64,000 nucleotides of DNA from [Mycobacterium] crassicus (GTDB taxonomy: Bacteria; Actinomycetota; Actinomycetes; Mycobacteriales; Mycobacteriaceae): the NCBI RefSeq assembly GCF_020181615.1, contig NZ_CP084029.1, forward strand, positions 1,859,297 through 1,923,296, written 5' to 3'. The position numbers and the translations under genes are program-made. The notes below the pieces were generated by a model. That model was not told the DNA's origin. It saw only the letters and a list, made by a program, of their open reading frames with translations, and searched no databases. Position 1 is the stretch's first letter. Each line of letters begins with the position of its first letter. This document shows, piece by piece, positions 18,901 through 27,313 of this stretch.

Positions 18901-21782
18901 AATCCGGCCAGCGAGTCGGCCGCCGCGCCCAGCGCCACCTCGATCTCGTCCAGCCGTTCGGGATGGGTCAGCATCGACAGCTGGCCATCGAAGCACGTCG
19001 CCCATGCCGCCAACCGGGCCGAATCGACGGTCGCGGCGTGCAATTGCGCAACCGCACCCGCTGCCGAGGCCACATCACCCGCGGCCAGCAGCGCTTCGCA
19101 GCGCGCGACCAACAGCTCGGCGACCTGGTCGGCGCGGTCGGGCAGCTCCCCATCGAGCTCCTCCAGCGCATGTAGGGCCCGGTCGTACAGGTCGGCGGCG
19201 CCTTCGTAGGCCAGGCGGGACATCGCCTGCTCCGCGGCCCTGCGGCAGTAGTCGACGGCCTTGGCCGCGTTTCCCGCCCACGCACATTCGAAATAGTGGT
19301 GCGCCAGTTCCGCCAGCAGCTCGTCGTCTGCGCCGGGGGCGCTTTCCATTGTCGCGGCGATGCGCTGGTGCAGCCGCATGCGTCGTACCGATGACAGCTC
19401 GGCAAGCAGGGAATGTCGGACAATGGCGTGGTTGAACCGGTATCGTCCGCCGGGTTCTTCGATGACGATGCCGGCCTTGCAGGCCTCGTCGAACGCGTCG
19501 ACCAGGTCTTGGTCGACCACCTGCTCGACGAGGTTCAACGCGAAGCGACTGCCGACGACCGCGGCCGCCGCCAGGGCGTTGTTGGTATCGGCCGGAAGAC
19601 GCGAGAGCCTGCGGCCCACGGCCTCACGAACGCCCTGCGGCAAGGTACCCGGATCCCACACGCCACCGCTCTCGTCCACATGGCGCAGCGCCTCGATCAG
19701 AAAGAACGGGTTGCCCCCGGTGACCGACGCCAACGCCCGGGCGAGCTCTTCGTCGTCGTACCCGGCCTCGGCGAGATAGGCGGTCACGTCGTCCTCATTG
19801 AGGCCGCCCAGCGCAAGGCGGTTCGCGGTGCCGTCCCGGTGCAGGTCGGCCAGCATCGCCGCCAGCGGATGGGAGCGGTCGAGGTCGGTGCTGCGGTAGG
19901 TCGCGACGACCTGTACGCGGGTGTGGTCCCCGAAGCGCAGCAGATGCCGCAGCAGCAACAGCGTGGGTTTGGCGGCCCAGTGCAGGTCGTCGAGAACCAG
20001 GACGACGGGCGCGTCCGTGGAAGCGAGTTCCAATACCGCGACCACGGCGTCGAACAGTGCGTAACGTTCGGTGTCCGGGTCGGCGCGGGGTGGCGCGGAC
20101 AGGTCGGGCAGCACGTCGGTCAGTCCGCGAACCAGCGGCAGCAGGGCTTCGATGCCGCGCACTGCGCGCAGCCGGGCGGCGTCGATACACGGCACCAGCG
20201 AACGCAGCGCTTCGGCGAACGGTTGATAGGGCGCCCCGAGGTCCTCGTCGGAACGGCCGTACAAGACGACGGCGCCTTGCTCGAAGGCCAGTCGAGACCA
20301 TTCGCCGGCCAACCGCGTCTTGCCCACACCTGGTTCACCGGCGATCAACACCGCGTGCATGCCACCGGTCCGCCACACCGATGCCAGCCGCTCCAGCTCG
20401 CGGCCGCGTCCCACGAACGGCCCGGGGCCGGTCAATACCTCGGGGAGCCCGGGCCGCTCCAGCGGCTCTTCGCGGGTCGCCTCGAGGAGTTCGGCGGTCC
20501 GTAGGCGAAGTTCGAAGACATGCTCGGGGCGCGGCAGGTTGCGCAGCGTACGCATGCCGAGGTCGGCGAGCACCACGTCGTCGGGCAGGGTGTCGATGAC
20601 GAGTTCGGCGGTTGCGCCGGAGCACAGGATCTGACCTCCGGCGGCCAGCGATCGCAGGCGGGCAACGCGGTTGACCGCGCGGCCGAAGTAGTCGCCGTCG
20701 CGGAGCTCGACTTCGCCGGTGTGCAGGGCCACCCGGACACGCATGGGATCGCGTAGGAGCCAGGGCTCGCACCGGATGGCGTCCTGTAACTCGATGGCAG
20801 CCGCGGCGGCCCCTGACGGCCGCTCGAAGACCGAGAACGTGGCATCGCCCTCGCCGCGCGTCTTGATCAGCCGTCCGCCCCGGGATGTAACGACCTGTTC
20901 GACCAACTCATCGTGACGCGCCAGCGCCGCCGCCATGGCCTTGGCATCGGCTTCCCAGGCGGCGGTCGACCCCTCGATGTCGGTGAGCAGGAAGGTCACG
21001 GCGCGTGTCACCGACGGAAGATGCTGTGTCACCAGGTGATCCAATGCGGAATCCTGCACGACGACAGCGGCCTCGAGTCGCCGAAGTTCCGGACCGGGGT
21101 CGACTCCGAGCTCATCGGCCAGCAGCGACCGGACCCGCTGATACGCGCCGAGGGCTTCACCCTGTCTGCCGGCGCGGTAGAGGGCGAGCATCAGCTGGGC
21201 CCATCGCCTTTCCCGCAGCGGCGCGTCGGCCACCGCCGCCTCGAGTTCGCCGATGATCTCGGCGGCTCGGCCCGCCGCCAGCAGCGCATCGGCTCGATCC
21301 TCGACGAGCGCGGCATGGCCTTCGATCCAGCGGGTCCTCTCGGAGATTCCCCGGCGGGAATCGGGCAGTTCGGGAGTTCCGCGCCAGAGGGCCATCGCCT
21401 CCTCGAAGCAGACCACCGCCTGGGTGGTGTTGCCGACGGCCGCGGCCGCCCGGCCCAGTTTGGTGGCCAGTTTGTAGCGCGGGGCGTCCACCTCGGTCGT
21501 GCTGAGTATCCAGCCCAGTCCGTCGGTGACGACGAAGCCGTCGCCCAACACCCGACGCAGTGAGGAGATATGGGTCTGCAGGGCCTTGGCGGCGGTGCGC
21601 GGCGGATCGTCGCCCCAGAGCAGGTCGGTCAGCGTGTCGGCCGATACCACCGAACCGCCGTACAGCCCGAGCATGGTGAGGATGGCGCGCGGTTTGGCCC
21701 CCGGAATAGTGACCGGGGCGCTGTCCCGCCGGGCCTGGAGAGGTCCCAAAACCCCCAGCTCCACGGCTTGAATGGTAGTCAT
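15909..21782 (-). CDS. Giant BTAD-cyclase-AAA-TPR regulator with five C-terminal NTF2/SnoaL-like modules
   Basis: From the ATG at 21782 this protein has 1957 residues. Order: SARP-type winged helix (about 10-95) and BTAD domain (about 98-245); class III nucleotidyl cyclase domain (about 258-410) with L-T-D-I-E-G-S-T, K-T-R-G-E-G-D and the V-N-R-V-A-R-L catalytic Asn/Arg segment; AAA ATPase with Walker A G-E-P-G-V-G-K-T (about 482-489) and Walker B-like V-V-L-V-L-D-D-L-H-W; a long TPR-like helical region to about 1265; then five NTF2/SnoaL-like modules (about 1275-1410, 1420-1550, 1555-1675, 1688-1815, 1825-1950). Modules 1, 2 and 4 resemble each other (G-E-R-L-V-L, V-F-D-V-D-D), and 3 and 5 resemble each other (T-W-S-L, W-V-x-x-D-H-R-R-G). 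SARP/cyclase/AAA proteins are known in mycobacteria; this tail is the unusual part. A GTG at 21812 is an alternative start. Confidence 0.88.
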   Translation of the reverse strand: MTTIQAVELGVLGPLQARRDSAPVTIPGAKPRAILTMLGLYGGSVVSADTLTDLLWGDDPPRTAAKALQTHISSLRRVLGDGFVVTDGLGWILSTTEVDAPRYKLATKLGRAAAAVGNTTQAVVCFEEAMALWRGTPELPDSRRGISERTRWIEGHAALVEDRADALLAAGRAAEIIGELEAAVADAPLRERRWAQLMLALYRAGRQGEALGAYQRVRSLLADELGVDPGPELRRLEAAVVVQDSALDHLVTQHLPSVTRAVTFLLTDIEGSTAAWEADAKAMAAALARHDELVEQVVTSRGGRLIKTRGEGDATFSVFERPSGAAAAAIELQDAIRCEPWLLRDPMRVRVALHTGEVELRDGDYFGRAVNRVARLRSLAAGGQILCSGATAELVIDTLPDDVVLADLGMRTLRNLPRPEHVFELRLRTAELLEATREEPLERPGLPEVLTGPGPFVGRGRELERLASVWRTGGMHAVLIAGEPGVGKTRLAGEWSRLAFEQGAVVLYGRSDEDLGAPYQPFAEALRSLVPCIDAARLRAVRGIEALLPLVRGLTDVLPDLSAPPRADPDTERYALFDAVVAVLELASTDAPVVLVLDDLHWAAKPTLLLLRHLLRFGDHTRVQVVATYRSTDLDRSHPLAAMLADLHRDGTANRLALGGLNEDDVTAYLAEAGYDDEELARALASVTGGNPFFLIEALRHVDESGGVWDPGTLPQGVREAVGRRLSRLPADTNNALAAAAVVGSRFALNLVEQVVDQDLVDAFDEACKAGIVIEEPGGRYRFNHAIVRHSLLAELSSVRRMRLHQRIAATMESAPGADDELLAELAHHYFECAWAGNAAKAVDYCRRAAEQAMSRLAYEGAADLYDRALHALEELDGELPDRADQVAELLVARCEALLAAGDVASAAGAVAQLHAATVDSARLAAWATCFDGQLSMLTHPERLDEIEVALGAAADSLAGLGDAAGEAKAHTVRAGCLARLGRIGDCEIALDKALTAARRAREHRRVNAVLAGAPVAALWGPSPVPRAGGRCLDVVRLLRITTDSPAVEATSTRCQAVLEAFRGRAPAARRMIESARRTVTELGLRHALLEVEQFAGIVELVLDDPGQAEPQLRRAYRGFRRMGLDADTAETAALLGRACLALDRDPEADELCSESERLAGHALKASIAWRTLRALLSARRGDFDGARRTAEDAVALAEQTDGLVDHGDACLVLARVLDGGGDSMGARAAAAQAVDLYERKGAAALAEKARLILGERVASPAAAPPEEPAVGFDTTCVRVAERVVAATNRGDWDEFEQLYAAESAIESRRKIVGFTSSDISFDDWQRRNKNILETGEVRIDYVFIAVRGERLALSRVSVGTADASPGAPNDEFLDVYGIDEDGRVAFQVWFDVDDVVAAIAELDALHARYEQERSPTRRPENTAALVIERFYPQFAARDWDAIAQAAADNYVLDDRRRMVNVGVRYGRDAGIKELQATAEVGFGMILLGTVATRGERLVLTRVRASGNDPGSVQNEALNIVEIDSDEKVVAAVVFDVDDIGAAIAELDARYLAGEAAENSRTWSLLMQAFASLNRRELFGTTPGWVNVDHRRGTPIASGEIPALLHAAWTSRSDLSHIIESVHRLNDLGAVYTYMAQEISQDGFHSEWRAVGVITFEGDLVNRCEIYNEADLDAAIARFEELGRPALRPENTASRVGARFEASFAARHWNTVAGLMADDVTTDDRRPLVGVGVRCGRDTVLADWQATAQIGVQTITATVIAIRGERLVLHRYRFCGHDQQPEAFRTDVLGVLEIDSNQRITSGVMFDLGDLDAALEELDARYLAGEAAAYAHTWSLVADGYAGFNRRDLAATTPDWVSIDHRRGAGFASGDMIAYLQAAWDDSPDTRIYIAAVHRLSTIGATVTHVAQGISQEGFDAEWRDINLLTVDGDVINRCELFDETDLDAALARFDELTAPD

Positions 21783-21935
21783 GTCGCCATCGTCGGTGGG
21801 GCGATTCAACACGCGGTCAAGATCGAGTAAAGACGGTTCCCGGGTTCACCCCCCGAGGAGCCGCATGAAGCCGACAGTAAATTCGACCCCCACCGGCGGA
21901 GCCGTTGGAGTTTCAGGTGCTGTGACGGCGCGGGT

Positions 21936-22406
21936 TCAGACCAGCTCGGTGGCGTCGAATATCCAGGACATGTCCTCGGTCGCGAGGTTCTCGAGGTAGT
22001 TGGGCGGTGCGAAGGCCAGCACACTGGAGTAGTCCCAATAGTCCTTCCACACCGTGATTTTCCCGTCGACAACTCGGTGCGCGGTGGCGAACCTCAGGGT
22101 GCCCTGCTCGCCGGTGGGGAATACCCACGTCTCGGAGTGTTCGTACATGACGTTCGGGCCGTTGGACACCAGTTGGCCTCCGTGGTGCCGGTATTCGGCC
22201 AACCGGTCGAACAACAACCGAAGCCGTTTGACGATGTCCTCGGGCCCGCGGGCCGCGGCTGCCGGCATCGGCATGTCCACGTAGAGGCAATCCGGCGCCA
22301 AGAAGGTCTTGAGTGCGTCCCAATCAAATCGGGCCAGCGCGTGCCACATGCCCAGGACAATGTCGTCGGTTGCGGTGGTTGAATCGGTCGTAGAGGCGTC
22401 CATCAT
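21936..22406 (-). CDS. NTF2/SnoaL-fold protein, limonene-epoxide-hydrolase-like
   Basis: The 156-residue product is a single alpha+beta-barrel domain of the NTF2-like superfamily. Typical pieces are M-W-H-A-L-A-R-F-D-W-D-A-L-K-T-F-L-A-P-D-C near the start and H-R-V-V-D-G-K-I-T-V-W-K-D-Y-W-D-Y in the second half, as in limonene-1,2-epoxide hydrolase-like proteins. Two ATG codons at 22406 and 22403 are plausible starts; an upstream TTG is less likely. It is on the same strand as the giant regulator, 153 bases before it, and shares its fold with that protein's tail. Substrate is unknown. It is divergent from htpG. Confidence 0.78.
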   Translation of the reverse strand: MMDASTTDSTTATDDIVLGMWHALARFDWDALKTFLAPDCLYVDMPMPAAAARGPEDIVKRLRLLFDRLAEYRHHGGQLVSNGPNVMYEHSETWVFPTGEQGTLRFATAHRVVDGKITVWKDYWDYSSVLAFAPPNYLENLATEDMSWIFDATELV

Positions 22407-22464
22407 GATGGTCACTGAAGCGGGTTGCGAAGCCGGTGTCAATCATCGAGGAGGGAGATCGCAA

Positions 22465-24405
22465 ATGAGCGCGCGTGTGGAGCAGCTGGAGTTTCAGGCT
22501 GAGGCCCGTCAGCTGCTGGATTTGATGATCCACTCGGTCTACTCCAACAAGGACGCGTTCCTGCGGGAGCTGATCTCCAATGCTTCTGACGCGCTGGACA
22601 AGCTGCGGCTTGAGGCATTCCGCAACAAGGACCTCGAGGTCGACACCTCCGACCTGCACATCGAGATCATGGTGGACAAGGCCGCGCGCACTCTGACCGT
22701 CCGCGACAACGGAATCGGGATGTCGCGTGATGAGGTGGTGGACCTGATCGGCACCCTGGCCCGCTCCGGCACCGCCGAGCTGCGCCAGCAACTGCGTGAA
22801 GCGCAGAACGCCAAGAACGAAGCGGCCTCCGAAGAGCTGATCGGGCAGTTCGGGATCGGGTTCTACTCGGTGTTCATGGTCGCCGACCGAGTCGAGATGG
22901 TCACCCACAAGGCCGGCCAGAGCGAGGCCATCCGTTGGCAATCCGGTGGTGACGGCACCTACACCATCGAACCGGTGGAGGACGCGCCGCAGGGTACGTC
23001 GATCACCCTGCATCTCAAGCCCGAAGACGTCGAAGACGCGCTGCACGACTACACCGCCGACGGGACGATCCGGGGGCTGATCAAGAAGTACTCCGACTTC
23101 ATCGCCTGGCCGGTCCGGATGCAGGTCGAGCTCCGGACCCCGCCGACCGAAGACGGCGGTGAAGAGACCGTCACGCTTTCGACCGAAACCCTGAACTCGA
23201 TGCAGGCGCTGTGGGCGCGTCCCAAAGACGAAGTCTCGCAAGAGGAGTACCAGGACTTCTACAAACACATCGCGCACGCCTGGGACGACCCGCTCGAGGT
23301 CATCGCGATGAAGGCCGAGGGCACCTTCGAATACCAGGCGTTGTTGTTCATTCCGTCGCACGCCCCGTTCGACCTGTTCAACCGGGACGCGCAGGTCGGG
23401 ATTCAGCTGTACGTCAAACGCGTGTTCATCATGGGCGACTGCGACCAGCTGATGCCCGAGTACCTGCGCTTCGTCAAGGGTGTCGTCGACGCAGCGGATA
23501 TGTCGCTCAATGTCTCTCGGGAGATCTTGCAGCAGGATCGGCAGATCAACGCGATTCGCCGGCGGCTGACCAAGAAGGTGCTGTCCACCATCAAGGAGTT
23601 GCAGTCGCAGCGGCCCGAGGACTACCGCACCTTCTGGACCGAGTTCGGCCGCGTCGTCAAGGAAGGGTTGCTCTCCGACTTCGACAATCAGGAGGCGCTG
23701 CTGGGCATCTGTTCGTTCGCCTCCACGCACAGCGACTCCGAGGCCACCACCCTGGCGGAGTACGTCGACCGCATGAAAGACGGCCAGGAGCAGATCTTCT
23801 ACGCCACCGGCGAATCTCGCCAGCAACTCTTGAAGTCACCGCACCTGGAGGCGTTCAAAGCCAAGGGCTACGAGGTGCTGTTGCTGACCGATCCGGTCGA
23901 CGAGGTGTGGGTGAGCGCCGTCGCCGAATTCGCCGGCAAGCCTCTGCAATCGACGGCCAAGGGCGAGGTGGACCTGGACTCCGAGGAGGACAAGGCTGCG
24001 CACGAGGCCGAGCGCAAGGAACAGCAGAAGGATTTCGCCGACCTGATCGCCTGGCTGGCGCAGAAGCTGACCGAGCATGTCAAAGAGGTGCGGCTGTCCA
24101 CTCGGCTGACCGAGTCGCCGGCCTGCCTGATCACCGACACCTTCGAGATGACCCCGGCGCTGGCGCGCATCTACCGCGCCAACGGTCAGGAGGTCCCGGT
24201 CGGCAAGCGGATCCTCGAGCTGAATCCGGGCCATCCGCTGATCACTGGCCTGCGCCAGGCGCACGCACAGCGCGGCGACGACGCCGGATTGGCCGAGACC
24301 GCGGAATTGCTCTACGGCACAGCGCTGTTGGCCGAGGGTGGCGCGCTGGAGGATCCGGCGCGGTTCGCCGAGCTGCTGGCGGATCGGCTGGCCCGAACCG
24401 TCTGA
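22465..24405 (+). CDS. htpG: Chaperone protein HtpG (bacterial Hsp90)
   Basis: The ATG at 22465, preceded by a strong GGAGGGAGA ribosome binding site, gives 646 residues, the normal HtpG length. The N-terminal GHKL ATPase domain is intact: E-L-I-S-N-A-S-D-A-L, D-N-G-I-G-M (about 84-89), G-T-L-A-R-S-G-T and G-Q-F-G-I-G-F-Y-S. The middle domain contains the conserved L-N-V-S-R-E-I-L-Q-Q segment with the ATPase-activating Arg. The C-terminal dimerisation domain follows and lacks the eukaryotic MEEVD tail, as usual in bacteria. It is a cytoplasmic ATP-dependent chaperone. It corresponds to Rv2299c (from memory). Confidence 0.97.
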   Translation: MSARVEQLEFQAEARQLLDLMIHSVYSNKDAFLRELISNASDALDKLRLEAFRNKDLEVDTSDLHIEIMVDKAARTLTVRDNGIGMSRDEVVDLIGTLARSGTAELRQQLREAQNAKNEAASEELIGQFGIGFYSVFMVADRVEMVTHKAGQSEAIRWQSGGDGTYTIEPVEDAPQGTSITLHLKPEDVEDALHDYTADGTIRGLIKKYSDFIAWPVRMQVELRTPPTEDGGEETVTLSTETLNSMQALWARPKDEVSQEEYQDFYKHIAHAWDDPLEVIAMKAEGTFEYQALLFIPSHAPFDLFNRDAQVGIQLYVKRVFIMGDCDQLMPEYLRFVKGVVDAADMSLNVSREILQQDRQINAIRRRLTKKVLSTIKELQSQRPEDYRTFWTEFGRVVKEGLLSDFDNQEALLGICSFASTHSDSEATTLAEYVDRMKDGQEQIFYATGESRQQLLKSPHLEAFKAKGYEVLLLTDPVDEVWVSAVAEFAGKPLQSTAKGEVDLDSEEDKAAHEAERKEQQKDFADLIAWLAQKLTEHVKEVRLSTRLTESPACLITDTFEMTPALARIYRANGQEVPVGKRILELNPGHPLITGLRQAHAQRGDDAGLAETAELLYGTALLAEGGALEDPARFAELLADRLARTV

Positions 24406-24413
24406 GCCGGCCC

Positions 24414-25418
24414 TTAGGGCACCAGCACCACCTTGCCGACGTTTTCCCGCGCCGCCAAAATGCGATGGGCCTCCGGGGCATTCGCGAACGGCACCGCCGC
24501 ATGCACCACCGGGGCTGCAACCCCGCTGGACAATGCCTCGGACAGCGGGGTGATCCAGGGTCCGAGTGTGCCGCGGTCGTCCCACAGCCGCAGCATGTTC
24601 AGGCCGATGACGGTCTTGGACTGCTCCATCTGGGTGATCAGACTGAAGCCGCGCAGCATCGCCAGCGCCTGCGGAGCCGCCCGTAGCAGCGACCGCTTCT
24701 CGCCCTGCTGCAGTGACGAAAGGCCGTAGGCGACAAGGCGTCCGCCGGGACGCAACAACTTCAGCGAGCGCCGCAGCGAGGTCCCGCCGAGCCCGTCCAT
24801 CACGATGTCATAGGGCGGCAGGCCTTTCCACCAGTCGTTGCGGCGGTAGTCGATGGCGCGATCGATACCCAGTGCCTCGAGCTGGGCGTGTTTGCCCGGT
24901 GACGCAGTGCCGTGCACGACCGCCCCGGCGGCCTTGGCGAGCTGGATCGCCGCGATGCCGACACCGCCGGCCGCGGCGTGCACCAGCACCTGCTCGCCGG
25001 CCTGCAGCGACCCGTAACCGTGCAGCGCGGCCCACGCCGTCGCGTAGTTCACCGGGACCGCGGCGCCCTGCTCGAAGCTCATTGACGGCGGCAGCGCGAC
25101 GGTGTCAGCGGCGTTCGCATTGACGATCTCGGCGTAGCCGCCGAAACGGGTGCCGGCCAGCACCCGCTCGCCGATGCGGGCCGGGTCGACACCGGCACCG
25201 ACGGCTTCGATGGTCCCGGCCACCTCGTAGCCGACCACGGCGGGCAGCTTGGGCGCGTCGGGATACAGCCCGACCCGGGCCAGGTGGTCGGCGAAGTTCA
25301 CCCCCGCTGCCCGCACCCCGATCCGTACCTGCCCGCCGGCGGGAGGTGGAGGGTCGGGGCGGTCTTGCACCTGCAGCACCGATGGGGGCCCGGTCTTGGT
25401 GATGACGACGACGCGCAT
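24414..25418 (-). CDS. NADPH:quinone oxidoreductase, medium-chain dehydrogenase family
   Basis: This 334-residue zinc-free MDR protein has the N-terminal GroES-like domain ([16 protein letters not shown]) and the Rossmann motif [15 protein letters not shown] in the middle. It resembles quinone oxidoreductases and VAT-1-like proteins, which reduce quinones or alpha,beta-unsaturated carbonyls with NADPH. No structural zinc cysteines are seen. It is convergent with htpG with eight bases between the stops, and divergent from the AhpD-like gene by 12 bases, so the promoters there overlap. Confidence 0.85.
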   Translation of the reverse strand: MRVVVITKTGPPSVLQVQDRPDPPPPAGGQVRIGVRAAGVNFADHLARVGLYPDAPKLPAVVGYEVAGTIEAVGAGVDPARIGERVLAGTRFGGYAEIVNANAADTVALPPSMSFEQGAAVPVNYATAWAALHGYGSLQAGEQVLVHAAAGGVGIAAIQLAKAAGAVVHGTASPGKHAQLEALGIDRAIDYRRNDWWKGLPPYDIVMDGLGGTSLRRSLKLLRPGGRLVAYGLSSLQQGEKRSLLRAAPQALAMLRGFSLITQMEQSKTVIGLNMLRLWDDRGTLGPWITPLSEALSSGVAAPVVHAAVPFANAPEAHRILAARENVGKVVLVP

Positions 25419-25430
25419 GGGTTTCAGCCT

Positions 25431-26333
25431 ATGACTATTGCCGTCATGATCGGCGGTTTAGCGAGCCTCGACGAAGGAGAGGCGAAGCTGGAACCGCCGC
25501 ATAAACTCGTTGGGATGGACGTTCTCGTTGAGCTGAACCGGTTGGCGGCGCTGTCGGAGGGCCGGGTGGGCGCCCTGGTCCGCGGAGTGTGCGCCCGGAC
25601 GCTGGGCCTGCCGCCGTTGCCGACCGACCCGAGCGCCGACCTGCCTGATGCCGATCCGGCGGTGGTCGAGTTCGCCGAGCAGTTCAGTGTCGATGTCTCG
25701 ATGATCACCGATGCGCAGCGGGAACGTCTGCGGGAGGCGTTGGGGGATAGGGCTTTCGGTGCCGTCGTGCAGATGTTCATCGGGGATTTCGTTCCGCGGG
25801 TGCGTGCCGGCCTCGAAGCGGTGGGCGTCGCCGTTTCATGGCCGGACACCTCCGCGCAGGAGCACTCGGGCAACGCGGCCGACGTGCTGTTCAACGGGTT
25901 CATTCCCGCCGTCGCCCGGCTGCGGTCCCTGGACCCGGTGACCTCCGAGGTGGTGCGACTGCGTGGCGCCGCCCAGCACAACTGCCGGCTGTGCAAGTCG
26001 CTGCGCGAGACGACCGCCCTGGACGCCGGCGGATCCGAGTCGCTCTATGACGACATCGAGCGATTCGAGGATTCCGAATCGCTCAGCGAGGCACAGAAGG
26101 CGGCACTGCGCTACGTCGACGCGCTGATCTGGACACCGGCGCGTATCGACGCCGATGTGGCCGCCGGGGTACGCCGGCATTTCACCGATGAGCAGGCCGT
26201 CGAGCTGACATTGGACGTGATGCGCAACGCCGGCAACAAGATCGCGGTGGCACTGGATGCCGACGCGCCGCGAGTGACCGAGGGCACCGAGCCCTACCTG
26301 CTCAACGCCGACGGGCACACCGTCTTCAGCTGA
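25431..26333 (+). CDS. Carboxymuconolactone decarboxylase/AhpD-like protein
   Basis: The product of 300 residues is mainly helical. It carries a C-x-x-C pair (C185-R-L-C188) inside the segment [14 protein letters not shown], as in AhpD-type alkylhydroperoxidases and related CMD proteins. The last part ([18 protein letters not shown]) also fits this fold. I took the ATG at 25431, 12 bases from the divergent oxidoreductase start; Met at 25446 or 25515 is possible. A role in peroxide or thiol redox chemistry is likely, but the substrate is unknown. Confidence 0.74.
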   Translation: MTIAVMIGGLASLDEGEAKLEPPHKLVGMDVLVELNRLAALSEGRVGALVRGVCARTLGLPPLPTDPSADLPDADPAVVEFAEQFSVDVSMITDAQRERLREALGDRAFGAVVQMFIGDFVPRVRAGLEAVGVAVSWPDTSAQEHSGNAADVLFNGFIPAVARLRSLDPVTSEVVRLRGAAQHNCRLCKSLRETTALDAGGSESLYDDIERFEDSESLSEAQKAALRYVDALIWTPARIDADVAAGVRRHFTDEQAVELTLDVMRNAGNKIAVALDADAPRVTEGTEPYLLNADGHTVFS

Positions 26334-26336
26334 TGG

Positions 26337-27200
26337 TCAGCCCGAGTGGCGGGTTAAGAAGCCCAGAATGGCGTCGGCGAAGATGTCGTTGTGGTCACCG
26401 GCGACCATGTGGCCGGCCCCGGCGACGTCGACGAACTCCACCTGAGGAAACCGGCCGAGGAACTCCTCGGCGCGTTCCCCGCTGACCAGGTCGCTGAGTT
26501 GGCCGCGTACCAGCAGCATCGGCACGCCGCCGTCGAGGATGGTCTGCACCGCGGCGTTGAGCCAGTCGACATCGTAGATCTCCATCGGCCCCTGGTGCTC
26601 GGGGCCGCTGATGAACTGCGGATCCCAGTGCCAATACCAGCGATCACCGCGTCGGCGCAGGTTGGAACTGAGGCCGTTGAGGTCGGTCGGACGGGGCCGG
26701 TGCGGGTTGTAGGCGGCGATGGCATCGGCGACCTCATCCAGGGAGTCGAAGCCGGTCTCCATCTTCTCGGCCATGAACGCGAGCACCCGGTCGGCCCCGG
26801 CGACCTCCATGTTCGGCACGATGTCGACCAGCACCACCGCTCCGGCAGCCTCCGGGGCGAGCTCGCCGGCCAGCATCATCGCGGTGAAGCCACCCAGTGA
26901 TGCGCCCACCACCAGCGGGTTCGGCGGCAGCGTGCGCAGCACCTCATGGACATCGGCGGCGAAACTGACCAACCGGTAGTCGCCTTCGTCCGCCCAGTCC
27001 GACTCGCCGTGGCCGCGTAGGTCGACGGTGACGGCCTGCCAGCCGCGGGCTGCGACCGCAGCGGCCGCCCGGCCCCAGGAGCGCCGGGTCTGTCCGCCGC
27101 CGTGCAGGAACACCACCGCCCGGGCGTCGGGGTCACCGTGACGGTCGGCGATGATTCGCACATCGTCGGGGGCGCGGGTGACGAACGTTTCAGCGGCCAT
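26337..27200 (-). CDS. Alpha/beta hydrolase
   Basis: This 287-residue protein has the oxyanion loop H-G-G-G (33-36), the nucleophile elbow G-A-S101-L-G-G, an Asp-containing strand near residue 240 and the terminal G-A-G-H264. The D-L-R-G-H-G-E-S-D segment after strand 4 is typical of epoxide-hydrolase/lactonase-like hydrolases. No signal peptide is present, so it is cytoplasmic. The stop is three bases from that of the convergent AhpD-like gene. Substrate cannot be assigned. Confidence 0.88.
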   Translation of the reverse strand: MAAETFVTRAPDDVRIIADRHGDPDARAVVFLHGGGQTRRSWGRAAAAVAARGWQAVTVDLRGHGESDWADEGDYRLVSFAADVHEVLRTLPPNPLVVGASLGGFTAMMLAGELAPEAAGAVVLVDIVPNMEVAGADRVLAFMAEKMETGFDSLDEVADAIAAYNPHRPRPTDLNGLSSNLRRRGDRWYWHWDPQFISGPEHQGPMEIYDVDWLNAAVQTILDGGVPMLLVRGQLSDLVSGERAEEFLGRFPQVEFVDVAGAGHMVAGDHNDIFADAILGFLTRHSG

Positions 27201-27313
27201 CCCCAGATAGTAAGCCTGTCTCGATAACTGATGATCAATTACCCGGTAAAACCCCTGGTGACCTGGGGGTTGTGGGGATTACGATACCGGGGTCGTCACT
27301 TCGGGAGGGCGCC

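Noticed and set aside
22324..23826. A 500-codon open frame antisense to htpG
   Set aside because: HtpG on the plus strand is unmistakable; the antisense product has no recognisable motif.
24410..24420. GCCCTTAGGGC palindrome between htpG and the quinone oxidoreductase gene as a terminator
   Set aside because: Its arms leave a one-base loop and it overlaps a stop codon, so a stable hairpin of that form is not realistic.
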